NCBI GenBank assembly: GCA_027475525.1
Contig: JAMWFC010000130.1
Location: 372,001 to 436,000, forward strand
Length of the DNA: 64,000 nt
From: Macrolepiota albuminosa
Lineage: Eukaryota > Basidiomycota > Agaricomycetes > Agaricales > Agaricaceae
Direction of reading: 5' to 3'
The notes under the pieces are model-generated. The model was given only the letters and a program-made list of their open reading frames with translations, did no database searches and had not been told where the DNA came from. This document shows, in pieces, positions 1-10,854 of the stretch. Numbering within the stretch: the stretch's first letter is position 1; each line of letters begins with the position of its first letter. A program made the translations under genes and the position numbers.

Positions 1-55
1 CTGCCTGGTCGAATTCGGGGATCGCCTCACATGAGGGGAACTCCCGGAGCAAACC

Positions 56-2168
56 ATGGTAAAGTATAGGCGCAATACGATCCTCCGGGAAGAGTTACAG
101 CAACTGCTCGACGAAGTCCACGCGTCCCCCTCCCCGCGGACCCAGGTCGCTCGATTCACATTCGATGGGAACCCCCGGAACCAGCCCCAGCAGTCCTGGC
201 AGCCCCCACGGTCCCCACTCCGGAGCAACGACAACGGGAAGAACGGCAGAACGCCTCAGCCATATTAGGGTCCCTCAACCCGGCTGGAGGCCTCTTCGAT
301 CAACTCGCGGCCCGCACAGTAGGCTTGTCAACTCGCCGCAGGGCTAACTCCGTCCCTAGTACCTTCGAGACCTGGGGACAGCCCCAAAGACCCCTGGAAC
401 CCCTCCCGCGAACAGACAACGCCCGACCCCCGGCCCCGGCGAACCCCGGCAGACCCCGCGCGGACACCCCTAGCACGGACGACACGCTGTGCTACATCGA
501 CGAGCTTACGCGTGGCAACAACGAACCACGTCCCGCGCCCGCGCCCGTCCCGGTACCGCCCCCTACGTCAGCCCCGGTCCCTCCGGAACGCAACTTCCGC
601 CGCGATCCGCCACCCCACTTCGACCTACGAAACCCCCCGCGACCCCCGATACAAGCACGACCCTCCCGGGTTGAACGTCCCCCGCGCAACCCAGTACCCG
701 ACCCAGCACCCGACCCCCCTCCGCCATACAAGCACGACCCTCCCGGGTTGAACGTCCCCCGCGCAACCCAGTACCCGACCCAGCACCCGACCCCCCTCCG
801 CCCGACCTGACACTGCCGAACCCTCCCCGACCACCTCCGCCACCCCCAGCCGAACCTCGAGGACGACCCCCAGGCCCTCCACCCCCGCCACTCCCTGCGT
901 GGAGACCCGGGCCCCCTCCTGGCAGGAACGAACCCCCTTGGGACAACGGGCCTCCCGGGCGTGGACCCCCAGGTGAGCCACCCGGAGGAGGACCTCCCGG
1001 CGGGTGGGGTCCCGCCCTTGGTGCTTTTCCTCCTCAAGGAGGGGGGGGTAATCACTATTACTACTATTACAATGCTGGCCCCCCTCCCCGCAACGCTGCC
1101 GGACCGGACGACGCTCGCGACGCCCTCGCCCGCGAAGGACGACTGGACATCCAAAAGCCCAACGCTTTCACGGGCCGGGACCCCCGAAAATGGCGTACCT
1201 TCCTCACTCAGTGTCTCAATACATTCCAGGCAAAGCCGCTCACGTTTCAGGTTGACAGCTCCCGGGTGGCCTTTGCCGCGTCGTACCTCCAGGGGATCGC
1301 CTTCGATCACTACACGGCCCTCATCCAGTTCGATCCCAACAACCCGGCACTCGCTCGCTGGCAAGCCTTCGTCGACGAGTTCTCCGGGAAATTCGGGATA
1401 TACGACACCGTGGCCGAGGCCGAGGACAACCTCTTCAACCTCCGGATGCGCTCTGAAGAACGTTTCACTACCTTCATCGTACGTTTTGAAAAGGAAGCTT
1501 ACGAGACAGGTTGGAATTACAGCGCCCTCCAGTACGCCCTCCGCCGCGCCCTCCCACAACGTATCAAGGACGTCCTCCGACTCGCCCCGAAACAACCCTC
1601 CTACGACGGGTACAAGGCCCTTGTCATGCAGATCGACCAACGCTATTGGGAAGACCGCAGCGAGTATTCGAATTCCCGACCCCCCTGGAACCCTAGAGGA
1701 GGACCCCCTTGGCCCTCCGGCGAAACCCCCAACCCCCAAGGTCGAAACCCCGGTCCCCCCGCGTTCCCTGGCGGCCGACCCCCGGTGAGTCGCGGCCCGC
1801 CCAATGCTAACCCCAGCAGCGGCGCCCACCCCCAGGCCCAACTCAACGCCGCCATGGCCGCCCACGACCCGAGCAACGTGCCAAGCCCCGAGGAACCCCC
1901 GGAAGACCCCAAAGACTTCGACTTCGACGACAAACGGGACGAGGAGGCCCTCCGAGCCAACCGGCTTCAAAAGAAGGGACGACCCTGGATCGAAGTCCCG
2001 ACGGATGTGCAGGAACGACGGAGAAGGGAGGGTGTCTGCATACTCTGTGGTGAGAAAGATCATTTCATCTCCGAGTGCCCCAAACGACAGGTCATGGGAC
2101 GTGCCACCTGGACTTTCGAAGGGGAGGACGCCACCTACGAGTATTCGGAAAACGACCCGGCGATTTAG
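56..2168 (+). pseudogene. gag: Ty3 Gag polyprotein (frame broken)
   Basis: Structural capsid/nucleocapsid polyprotein. A proline-rich N-terminal half leads into the retrotransposon Gag core (about 1140-1650) and then one zinc knuckle, C-X2-C-X4-H-X4-C, at about 2035-2085. The ATG at 56 opens frame 2, while the later N-terminal coding is in frame 1, so one indel lies near 150-190. The frame moves again at 649-802, where an exact 77-bp tandem duplication sits. Ignoring one copy gives continuous coding into the Gag core in frame 3. The TAG is at 2166. The pol frame is -1 relative to gag and overlaps it from 2075, but no canonical slippery heptamer was seen, so the expression mechanism is unknown. 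The - strand ORF covering 492-2228 is a shadow of this gene. Confidence 0.85.
649..802. repeat. Exact 77-bp tandem duplication
   Basis: Units 649-725 and 726-802 are identical. The extra copy shifts the gag frame (77 is not a multiple of 3). Same period as ten other duplications in this window; probable assembly overlap. Confidence 0.95.
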
Positions 2169-2700
2169 ACCCGGAAGACGCCCTAAATTGCGGAATCGAC
2201 CCCGACGTCTTCTCCGCCCCGGTCTCACATCTTCGCTCTACGACACTCATACAGGACACCCTCACGGCTTATCTACCCTCCCACTCTTCGCACTCCCTCC
2301 TCCTCAAAACCCGCATCACCCCCTCCAGAATTCTCCTCAACACCCTCGTCGACAGTGGCGCCACCGACAACTTCATCGACGAAGCATGGTCTACCTTTGC
2401 CCCAGAACCCGCCCAGCGACTCCCGGTCCCGGTACAACTCTGCCTCTTTGACGGAGACGCCTCTATGGCGGGGGACATCACCCACTTTGTGCGTATGCCC
2501 GTTACCTTCGCCAACGGACAGACTCACAACCTCCGGATGTTGATAACAAAACTCCACCCTTCCGCACCCCTGGTCTTAGGGCTCCCGTGGCTCCGGGACA
2601 CTAACCCCCGCATCGATTGATAACAAAACTCCACCCTTCCGCACCCCTGGTCTTAGGGCTCCCGTGGCTCCGGGACACTAACCCCCGCATCGATTGGTGA
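2075..2700 (+). pseudogene. First retropepsin-like aspartic protease domain (PR1) of Ty3 pol
   Basis: Aspartic protease that would cleave Gag-Pol. The active-site motif DSGAT is at about 2352-2366, and the C-terminal hallmark LGLPWLR is at about 2577-2597. The reading frame follows Gag with a 94-nt overlap. A second copy of the last 77 bp (2617-2693) makes the printed ORF stop at 2618-2620. Without it the frame reads on to IDW and a TGA at 2698, where the equivalent motif in the second protease domain has an arginine codon. A further protease domain follows downstream, so this element carries two retropepsin folds in tandem. The domain call is firm; whether PR1 is still needed or catalytic in the family is unknown. 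Confidence 0.85.
2540..2696. repeat. Exact 77-bp tandem duplication
   Basis: Period 77, with 80 matching positions. It duplicates the end of the PR1 domain and creates an early stop. Probable assembly overlap. Confidence 0.95.
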
Positions 2701-2834
2701 CACCTCACCCTTTGCCTGACCCGGAACCCGACCCCCGACGACCAGCAACTCCCTTTTGACATCCCCCACTCCTCAAATCCAACCTCGAAGGACCCCCGGA
2801 CGAGCCCCCACCACCCCCCGGACTCCAGTCTCGT

Positions 2835-5800
2835 TTGTCCCGATCCTTCGTCATCAATGCCAGGTTGGACGGCGCCCCAGGACCAATATCGGCCCTTATC
2901 GACAGCGGAGCCACCGGGGTTTTCATCAGCGACGCCCTCGACCTCCCCCACGACTCCCTCGACCAGCCCCTCCACCTGCAACGCCTCGACGGCACCCCCT
3001 CCTCCTCCGGCCCCATCCAAAGGTCTCACTCGGGACGCGTGACCCTGGACAACAACTACGAGTTCACTTCCGACTTCCTGGTCATGCGACTTCACGAATC
3101 GACCCCGATGGTGCTGGGACTACCCTGGCTGCGCGACATGAACCCCGACATCGACTGGAGGACGCTCACCATGACCTTCCCGGGACCCGAAGACCACCCC
3201 TCGACCGCCGTGCACCTCCGGGCCCTAGGAAACGACCCGACGCCCGACACCCCCGGGACGACTGCCACGCCCCCCACGCATGCACCACCCACACCCGTCC
3301 GAGACCGCAAGGCCCCCGATCGACCCCCGAACATTCCTCAAAACAAGTACAAAGGGCCGAACTACCCCCGCCGGTCTCAGACACGCGTCACACCCGCTCT
3401 GGCCAATGCTTCCGCAACCCTGATCGATCCGAGCGCACTCGACATTAGGATCATTGGGGCCGCCCCCTTCGCCCGCCTCATGAGGGAGGGAACTCCCACG
3501 TTTCAGCTGCACACCTCGCCTTCTCTCCCGGAAGAACACCTACGAGGGGACGCTATTCCCCCGGAACAGAAAACCGAGGAGCAAATCCTCCGAGAAGTAG
3601 TTCCCCCGGAGTATCACGAGTTCGCTGACGTATTCTCCGAAGGAGACGCCAAGGAGATCCCCCCTCACCGCCCCTATGATCACACCATCGACCTCGAGGA
3701 AGGAGCCACCCCCCCTTTCGGCAAGGTCTACAACATGTCGGAGGTCGAACTCCGGGCTCTCAAGGACTACCTCGACGAAATGCTCGGTAAGGGATTCATC
3801 CGACCCTCTGCCTCCGCCACCGGAGCCCCGGTTCTATTCGCCAAGAAGAAGGACGGCTCGCTCCGACTCTGTGTCGACTACCGGGGGCTCAATAAGATCA
3901 CCAAGAAGAACCGCTACCCGCTCCCGCTCATTGGCGATCTGGTCGATCGACTCCGCAGTGCCAAGGTTTATACGAAGATCGACCTCCGCTCCGGTTACAA
4001 CAACGTCCACATTGCCCCGGGACATGAGTGGAAAACCGCGTTCCGCACGCGGTATGGTCTGTTTGAGTACCTTGTAATGCCTTTCGGAATGACTAACTCC
4101 CCCGCCACGTTCCAATACTTCATGAACGACATCTTCCACGACATGAGCGACGTCTTCGTGATCGTCTACCTGGACGACATCCTCATTTATTCCGACTCGC
4201 CGGAGGATCACCAGAAGCATGTCCGGCAAGTCCTCGAACGCCTCCGGGAGCACAACCTCCACGCCAAGCCCGAGAAGTGTTCATTCCACACGGAAGAGGT
4301 TGAGTATCTTGGCGTCATCGTATCCCCGAACGGCGTTCGCATGGACCCCCACAAGGTCGAGGCCATCGTCAACTGGCCACAGCCCCGGAACGTCAAGGAA
4401 GTACAGTCTTTCTTGGGTTTCGCTAACTTTTACCGGAGGTTCATAGATAACTACTCCGGTATCACGAAACCCCTCAACCGGCTCACGCGCAAGGACGTCG
4501 CCTGGAACTGGGACAGTAAGTGCCAGAGTGTCTTTAACCTGCTCAAGGAGGCTTTCACAACCGCCCCCGTACTCCGGCACTACGACCCAACCCTCCCGAT
4601 TATCCTGGAATGCGACGCCTCTGACTACGCCATCGCCGGGATCCTCTCGCAGATGGAACCTGACGGAGGGGAACCCCGGCCCGTTGCCTTCTACACCCGG
4701 TCCATGATCGACGCCGAGCTCAACTACGACATCTACGACAAGGAGCTCCTCGCCATCGTCGAAGCCTTCAAGCAATGGCGAGCCTACCTCGAGGGAGCCC
4801 GGCACCGGATCCAGGTCTACTCGGATCACAACAACCTGCAGTACTTCACCACGACCAAGCAGCTTAGTCGACGGCAGGCCCGATGGTCCGAGGTCCTCTC
4901 GGAATATGACTTCACGATCCAGTACCACCCGGGACGACTCGGAGCTAAACCCGATGCCCTCACCCGTCGTCCAGACGTCTATCCCAAGAAGTCGTTCGAG
5001 GCGGAACGCAATGCGTTCAATCATCGCGTGGTGATCCCTCCCGAACATCTGAATGCCGTACTGATCTTAAACGACAAAGGAACCCTGAACCAGATCCGCC
5101 GCACTCCCCGAGACAAGTACTTCACCGATCACGACCCCCGAAACTCTTTCGACGGAACCGACCGGGACCCCGCCTTCTCCTTGTCCCCCGACGAGAAACT
5201 CCTCCTCCGGGACGGCCGCATCTACGTCCCGGATCACGCCCGACTTCGCTACGACGTCCTCCGCCAACACCACGACCACAAACTCCGGGGACATCCTGGA
5301 ATACGTAAGACCCTCCAGCTCATCTCCCGGACTTACTTTTGGCCAGGGTTGAAGAAGGACGTGACCCGTTACATTCGATCGTGCGAGCCCTGCCTCCGGG
5401 CCAAGGTCCCCTGACACCGACCGTATGGACTCCTGAAACCCCTGCCGGTCGGGCGACGCCCCTGGTCCTCCATATCTCTAGACCACATCGTCGAGCTCCC
5501 GGAATCTGAAGGGTTCGATGCTATTCTCGTCGTTGTGTGCAGGCTGACCAAACAGGGCATCTTCCTACCCTGCCACACCACGGACACCGCCCCGGACTTC
5601 GCCCGGCTGTTCCTCGAGCACGTCTTCGCCAAACATGGACTCCCGGACGACATCATCTCTGACCGTGGCCCTCTCTTTGTGTCCAAGTTTTGGACTTCCC
5701 TGTGTAAGGCACTTGAAGTAAAGACTAACCTCTCTACCGCCTACCACCCCGAAACTGACGGCCAAACCAAAAGGGTCAACCAGTCCCTCGAGCAGTACCT

Positions 5801-6548
5801 CCGGCTGTACGTCAACTACTTGCAGGACGACTGGCACGCCGAGCTCCCCCTGGCCGAGTTCACCTACAACAACACGCCACACTCTGCCACCGGGGTATCA
5901 CCCTTCTTTGCCAACAAGGGATACCACCCTCGACTGACGCTCTCGCTCCGGGACATCCCGTCGCACGCCGCCCACGAGGTCGCCTGGGATCTCCAATCCC
6001 TTCACGAGTTCCTCCAGAAAGAGATCGACACCGCGAACCGGGCCTACGTGAAACACACCGACCGGAAACGGGAAGACATCCCCGACTGGGCCCCCGGGAC
6101 AAAGGTATGGTTAGATCGATGACACTTCCGCACCCGCCGGCCCTCCTCAAAACTCGATCACAAGCGTCTCGGCCCGTTCAAAATATTGAAGGTCTCATCC
6201 CACGCCTACAAGATCGAGCTCCCCCCGGGACTAAAAGGTCTGCACCCGGTATTCCACGTCCGCCTCCTGGAACAACACCTCCCGGATCCCTTCCCTGAAC
6301 GACGCCCTGAGCCCTCTCCCCCGGTCGAGGTCGAGGACAAGTACCACTACAAGGTTGAAGACATCCTCGACTCCCGGAACATTTGTGGACGACCCCACTT
6401 CCTCGTACGATGGAAGGGATACGGCCCGGAAGACGACACTTGGGAACCGCGCCGAAACCTCGAAGGCGCCCTCGACAAACTCCGGAACTTTCAACAACGG
6501 CACCTGGGAGACGATCTCTCCGGGCGCAGGACTCACAAACGGCAGTAG
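2835..6548 (+). pseudogene. pol: Ty3 Pol: protease 2, reverse transcriptase, RNase H, integrase, chromodomain
   Basis: One frame runs from 2835 to the stop at 6546-6548, broken by two TGA codons (5412-5414 and 6120-6122), both where arginine CGA is expected. In order: a second retropepsin with LIDSGAT (residues about 21-27) and LGLPWLRD; RT with the catalytic YLDD at about residue 444; RNase H starting at ECDASDYA and containing KELLAIV and YSDHNNL; the integrase zinc-binding HHCC region just before the first stop; the integrase core with SDRGPLF and HPETDGQT; and a C-terminal chromodomain ([20 protein letters not shown], about 6393-6452), which in this group targets heterochromatin. No ATG opens the frame; it is presumably made as Gag-Pol. 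The catalytic motifs look intact, so inactivation seems recent. Confidence 0.93.
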
Positions 6549-6692
6549 TGGGCGTAACCCCCCGCCTCTGGGCTCAGTAGGGATTCAACTCCCATGTTTA
6601 TTTTCTGCTTTCCCTACGGCAGTAGTGGGCGTAACCCCCCGCCTCTGGGCTCAGTAGGGATTCAACTCCCATGTTTATTTTCTGCTTTCCCT
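6539..6692. repeat. Exact 77-bp tandem duplication
   Basis: Units 6539-6615 and 6616-6692 are identical and directly adjacent, just across the pol stop codon. Confidence 0.95.
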
Positions 6693-6846
6693 TTCTAGAT
6701 CTTACTCTCTTTTAGTACTTTCTTCACAGTAACACCCCGGATTCTGGGCAAGGTACACTTTCTCGTTTTTCCTGCCACTTTACTTACACCAGTTCGAGTA
6801 CGAGACCAAGTATATACATTTTTTACGGTTACAGTATTTTACGGTA
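6549..6846. other. Spacer between Ty3 pol and the antisense gene
   Basis: No gene. It contains a 77-bp exact tandem duplication (6539-6692), then AT-richer sequence, and a run of 13 A residues just downstream (about 6886-6898) that lies within the last codons of the antisense gene and is read there as phenylalanines. Confidence 0.6.
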
Positions 6847-8617
6847 TCAGGCCAGAACAAGAAACGACAGGCGAACAAAGACAAGAAAAAAAAAAAAAGG
6901 GAAACTACCGGCCCTCGCTCGCTCCCCCCCCAGCCAGCCTCGGAACCCCTCCCCCATCCCCCCCGGGCCGTGCTCCCGCAGCACCTTCTCCGCCAACTGC
7001 TCCCAGGACGGGAGAGACTCACTCTCGTCCAAAATTCTCTCGAACCAGGAACCGGGGGCGGGCACATTCCTCCGCCAGTGTGCCGACACCACCCGCCCCA
7101 ACAAGTCGAGGCCCCATTCTACCCCGGGAGTCGTTACCTCAGGGTGCTGCCCCTCCTGCAGTGCCGCGAGTGCCGCGGCCGCCCCGTCCAAGAGCAAGCG
7201 GTGCTCCCGGGCCCAGCCTGGAAATGTCAGTGGGAAATCGAACCCAGGGATAGGGAAACTCACTCAGTGAGGCCATACGGGCCACCACCACGTCCCGACG
7301 CAGGGCCTCTGCCAGCCCCTCACCCCCCGGAAGCCCCACTCCCTGTTCGAGCCTCGCCCTCAGAGCCTCTAGCTCAGCCTCCGCTTCCTCCCAGGCGACC
7401 CTGGCCTCCTCCAGGTCCCGGGTCATCGCCCCCCGACCCTCCTCCAGACCCCGCCCAGCCGCCGTCTCCTCCCTCGCCCCCTCCCCGTGACCCCCCTGCT
7501 CCGGCTCCTGCAGGGCCCCGACTTCACCGGCTTGGAGTCCCCCGGACAGGGGGGAGAATGTTGCTGGGGACAGACGCAGGAGGGAGATCGGGGATGGGGT
7601 CCTCAGGGGCAGGCGCGCCCTCTTGGATGGGCCCAGGGAGGGACTAGGCGACGCCCGCCTCTTCCCCTTGTCGGGGCGCCCCCCGCGACCCTCGTGACCA
7701 CCGGCCCCGGCCTGGGTCACCCGACGGGTGATCAGGACTACGGGCCGCCCCCGGCCCCCCACCCGAATGGCCTCTCGGCCTCCCGACCCCCCACTGGACG
7801 CCTCCGCGGGCGCTGCGGGCACCTCCCCTACCGGCTCCACCATCTCCCCCACAGGCTCCGCCACCCAGTCCCGCTCCTCTACCCCCATCCTCCGGGTAAC
7901 CTCCCCCAACGGCCATCCCTGCTCCCGGGCGACACAGCGCGCCCTCCACAGCGCCGACACGGAACAACGTTCGTGGTTGAGGCGGCAAGCCTCACACACG
8001 GCCGTGTCCCGGCGGGACGAGGGGCCCAGGACTTCGAACTCGCAAAGTACGCCTCGGCGAGCACAGTGCAAGCACTACACCGGAGTCAGCAAGAGAGATC
8101 AGAGGTAGGGCAACGACTCACCGGTCCGTTGTTCACGCACCAGGCGTGGGTAGGCAGACCCCGGAGCCTCTCCAGGGCCTCCACAAACAGATCCTGCGTC
8201 GCGTCCGCCCACGCGACACGTCGACTCTCCGGGACCTCCGACACGGTCCCTACCTCCATCCCGGAACGACGAAAGCGGGGGGGCAGGCAATCTAGGACGG
8301 GGAGGGGGCTGCGGACGGGGAGGACGAACAGTCATGCACGCGAAGGTCGGCGCAGGACGACTGGAACCCACCCCGGGAACAGATTCCGGGAGTCGGCTGG
8401 GACCCGCCTCCGGGGCCGGAATGTTGCGTTGTTCTGAAAAGGAAAGGTCAGTGGGGTAAAGGGGCGGCGCGGGAGTACTCACGTTGCTCGGCAAGCGCCG
8501 CCACGCGCTCCCGGTCAAGTCGAGCCCGGTAACGCGCGTCCCGGGCTTCCCACGCCATGAGGGGCGCGACCTCGTTCGTTTGCGGGGGCGTCGGGGAATG
8601 CGTTGGCGTACGCGACA
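6847..8617 (-). CDS. Antisense accessory gene of the Ty3 element (Zn2Cys6-like cysteine cluster plus coiled coil)
   Basis: A gene on the strand opposite gag-pol, between the chromodomain and the 3' LTR. Introns with GT and AG ends are predicted at 8434-8482, 8075-8121 and 7218-7263 (46-49 nt). The central exon begins exactly with the cysteine cluster C-X2-C-X6-C-X15-C-X2-C-X6-C, which resembles the fungal Zn(II)2Cys6 DNA-binding pattern. A basic, serine-rich linker and a Glu/Ala/Arg-rich heptad-like stretch follow (about 7260-7460). After the third intron comes the segment starting WAREH, with a stop at 6847. Exon phases close from 8074 to 6847. The N-terminal exon (ATG near 8617) does not join cleanly in frame, so the start is uncertain. 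The second Ty3 element has a homologue with introns at the same places. DNA-binding is inferred, not shown. Confidence 0.75.
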
Positions 8618-8717
8618 TGGTTGAACTTGACGGTAAAATTTTTTTTCGATACGTGGCAGGTCAGGTGCCGGATCCCACGGTTGACCCCCGGTCCGAACCA
8701 CCGGCTACGCGCGCCTT

Positions 8718-8871
8718 GGAGGGTCTCGGCGCTGAGGGGGGGGTGATGTCACGACCCCTCCCCTCTGGGCCCACCCCGGGACACCCCCGGAACAGGAGGG
8801 TCTCGGCGCTGAGGGGGGGGTGATGTCACGACCCCTCCCCTCTGGGCCCACCCCGGGACACCCCCGGAACA
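8718..8871. repeat. Exact 77-bp tandem duplication spanning the PPT/LTR start
   Basis: Units 8718-8794 and 8795-8871 are identical, so the polypurine tract and LTR start both appear twice. Confidence 0.95.
8734..8746 (+). promoter_or_regulatory. Polypurine tract of the Ty3 element
   Basis: GAGGGGGGGGTGA lies directly against the LTR start TGTCA at 8747, the expected place for the primer of plus-strand DNA synthesis. It is repeated 77 bp downstream by the tandem duplication. Confidence 0.75.
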
Positions 8872-9642
8872 CCCTCCAGGACCCTCCCTCCGACCCCACA
8901 GGACACGCCCCGCCATCACGACCGCCGACACCGGACACCCCCGGAACACCCTCCAGGACCCTCCCTCCGACCCCACAGGACACGCCCCGCCATCACGACC
9001 GCCGACACCGCCATCATGCGCATCAAGGACCGCCATCAGCCGTCACCAGCCCCGATCAACGATCAGATCACGCAACTCGTGCTGGCCATCACGCATCACG
9101 CATCACGGCTCCATCCGCGCCAATTGATCGCGCGCCCCACACGCGCGATCCCAGTATACAGCCTCTGCCGCTACTCAATGACCCCCGAAACCCATCTCAG
9201 ACATCCCGGAACCCCCGAGACCCGGCCCCGTAGTACTTATAGTGTAGCCCCCTGTTGTATTCGGTAGTCTTGATATTACATACTTGCTTACTTGGATATT
9301 GCGTGCCCTTTGCTTGACTGGTACGCCTTGATTGGTATGCTTCGACTGGCACGCCTAAGTATTCGCGTGCTCTAAGTTTTGGTACGCACTTCGCGACTCT
9401 TGATTTACTAACTTGGTCTCGTCTTAGAACCTCCGGTTCACGACTCGACCCCCTCTAACTCTCAGCCACCCCCAACCCAAAACTCCCGGACTCTAGTCCC
9501 CTCTCCTGGGATTACCCCTGTCCTCGTCTTGAACCCCGGAGTCCTAGCCCCGGAGTTCCAGACACCCGAGTATTCGTAGGTCAAGTCCGCATCGTAAGGG
9601 CGTTGCTTTCCCGGAAGGCCCCCGACTCAGCAGAACCTGACA
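8747..9642 (+). repeat. 3' LTR of the Ty3 element
   Basis: Terminal TGTCA...TGACA inverted ends. The printed length is 896 bp, but two 77-bp tandem duplications lie inside it, so the true LTR is about 742 bp, close to the 746-bp and 768-bp LTRs at 34110 and 38605. Its reverse complement aligns over at least 120 nt with the solo LTR at 38605. In that stretch nine of ten CpG sites are TpG or CpA in the solo copy. Confidence 0.85.
8856..9010. repeat. Exact 77-bp tandem duplication within the LTR
   Basis: Period 77 with 78 matching positions. It overlaps the end of the previous duplication by a few bases. Confidence 0.95.
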
Positions 9643-10850
9643 ATAAGCTACAGTAAGCTCATCTACTGCTAGAATGGTGGAGGCCTACATAGACGCAGTA
9701 CTAGAGAAGCTTGCAGACCCAGAAGCTGAGCATGTGAAAAATCACTTTTTACAACCTCCTGATAAAAACAAAGCCAAGAAATTCAATGACCCTTCTGAGG
9801 AGACTATAGTCTCATCAACAGATGATGATGCCAGAACAGAGGATCAGCAGTTAAAAACTGCTTCTACTATCTGCCTGCAGGTATTTTGGAATTTACATCC
9901 AAAGATGACAAAATTCACTATCAGATGCAACTACAATGCTATGCTTCAGCACATACAGTAGTGCTTAGTCAACAAGGGCACAATATGCCCCATATATTCA
10001 GTACAAAAATACTGATTTAATTGTTTATATTCTGTTATTAAAACTTCAGATATATTTGCAATGCAAGGCTGCAAGACAATCAGAAGTATCAACTCCCTGA
10101 AGCTACATGTCCAAGAAATGCTTGGCATATTGTAATTAAGACATAGGAGTAGAGCTAGTTGAGGCACTAGCATATATGCAGAAAGTGCCTGATGTAACAC
10201 TGATGAGTAATTTCCATATTCTAGCAGTTCAAGAGTGGCATAAGGAGCCTCCTGACATATACATCCAAGACTCTAGAGCAGATAACTCAAGTTTAGATAG
10301 TCAAGCCAGCATAGCCTGCAAAGTAGAAAGCAAGGCATTCATAATGGCATGTAAATGGCCAAGTCATAAATGCAACTATGCAGCATATTAAAGTATGCAC
10401 AATAGTGATCTCAGGACTAAGGAATATTCTTTTATAGATAATCAGAGCATTGTATTTGAGGGCACTAAGTATAGCATAGTGCACTATGTAGCTACAGCCA
10501 TATAGCTTTTATTTAGTAGAATTATATTATTATATTTATTATAATATAATTTTATTTATATTATTATAAATATCTACTTAGATGCTGCTTATTAAGCAGC
10601 TTATATTTTGTTCTAAACTACATAGTGTCAATAGACTAGACTGGTCAGATTCTGTGTATATGAACACTAAGCTATTAAACCCTGTAACTTCATTATATTT
10701 TTTTGAATCAGCTAGCTAGAATTTATTGCCTAGCATCTGATATCAGTCATAGAGTTCATTGACAAAACTTTATCAGCTTCTCGAGCTTCTTGCACAGCCC
10801 CTTCATGCAAATTTTAGACAATAAATTGATGAGTAACCCTGTACCTACAG
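9643..10850. other. AT-rich region with unrecognised ORF fragments
   Basis: Begins sharply at the LTR end. On + it has a 95-codon ORF (9674-9961) and an open stretch ending at 10391 with an ATG at 10176. Both have balanced amino-acid composition but no domain I recognise. They could be relic exons of a host or transposon gene. 10500-10850 is AT-rich with no gene seen. Confidence 0.35.
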
Positions 10851-10854
10851 TCAC

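Larger units (their letters stand above)
1..9642 (+). mobile_element. Ty3/Gypsy chromovirus-type LTR retrotransposon, 5' end cut by window
   Basis: The domain order is gag with zinc knuckle, tandem aspartic proteases, reverse transcriptase, RNase H, integrase and chromodomain, then an antisense gene and a 3' LTR, which is chromovirus-like Ty3/Gypsy. The 5' LTR lies outside the window. The 3' LTR starts TGTCA at 8747 and ends TGACA at 9642, after a G-rich polypurine tract. The body is C-rich on the + strand and full of CpG, changing abruptly to AT-rich DNA at 9643. Coding is damaged by TGA stops at three expected CGA arginine codons (2698, 5412, 6120), by a frameshift near the gag start, and by 77-bp tandem duplications that are probably assembly errors. 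Class identification is firm; the element cannot be autonomous as printed. Confidence 0.95.

Noticed and set aside
492..2228. 578-codon minus-strand ORF over gag
   Set aside because: Gly/Arg/Val-rich shadow of the C-rich gag frame; the + strand frame carries the Gag core and zinc knuckle.
4281..5048. 255-codon minus-strand ORF over RT/RNase H
   Set aside because: Mirror of the pol coding strand; no family features of its own.
8099..8701. 200-codon ORF taken as one exon of the antisense gene
   Set aside because: It reads through the predicted 49-nt intron at 8434-8482, and its upstream part is in a different frame from the better ATG near 8617.
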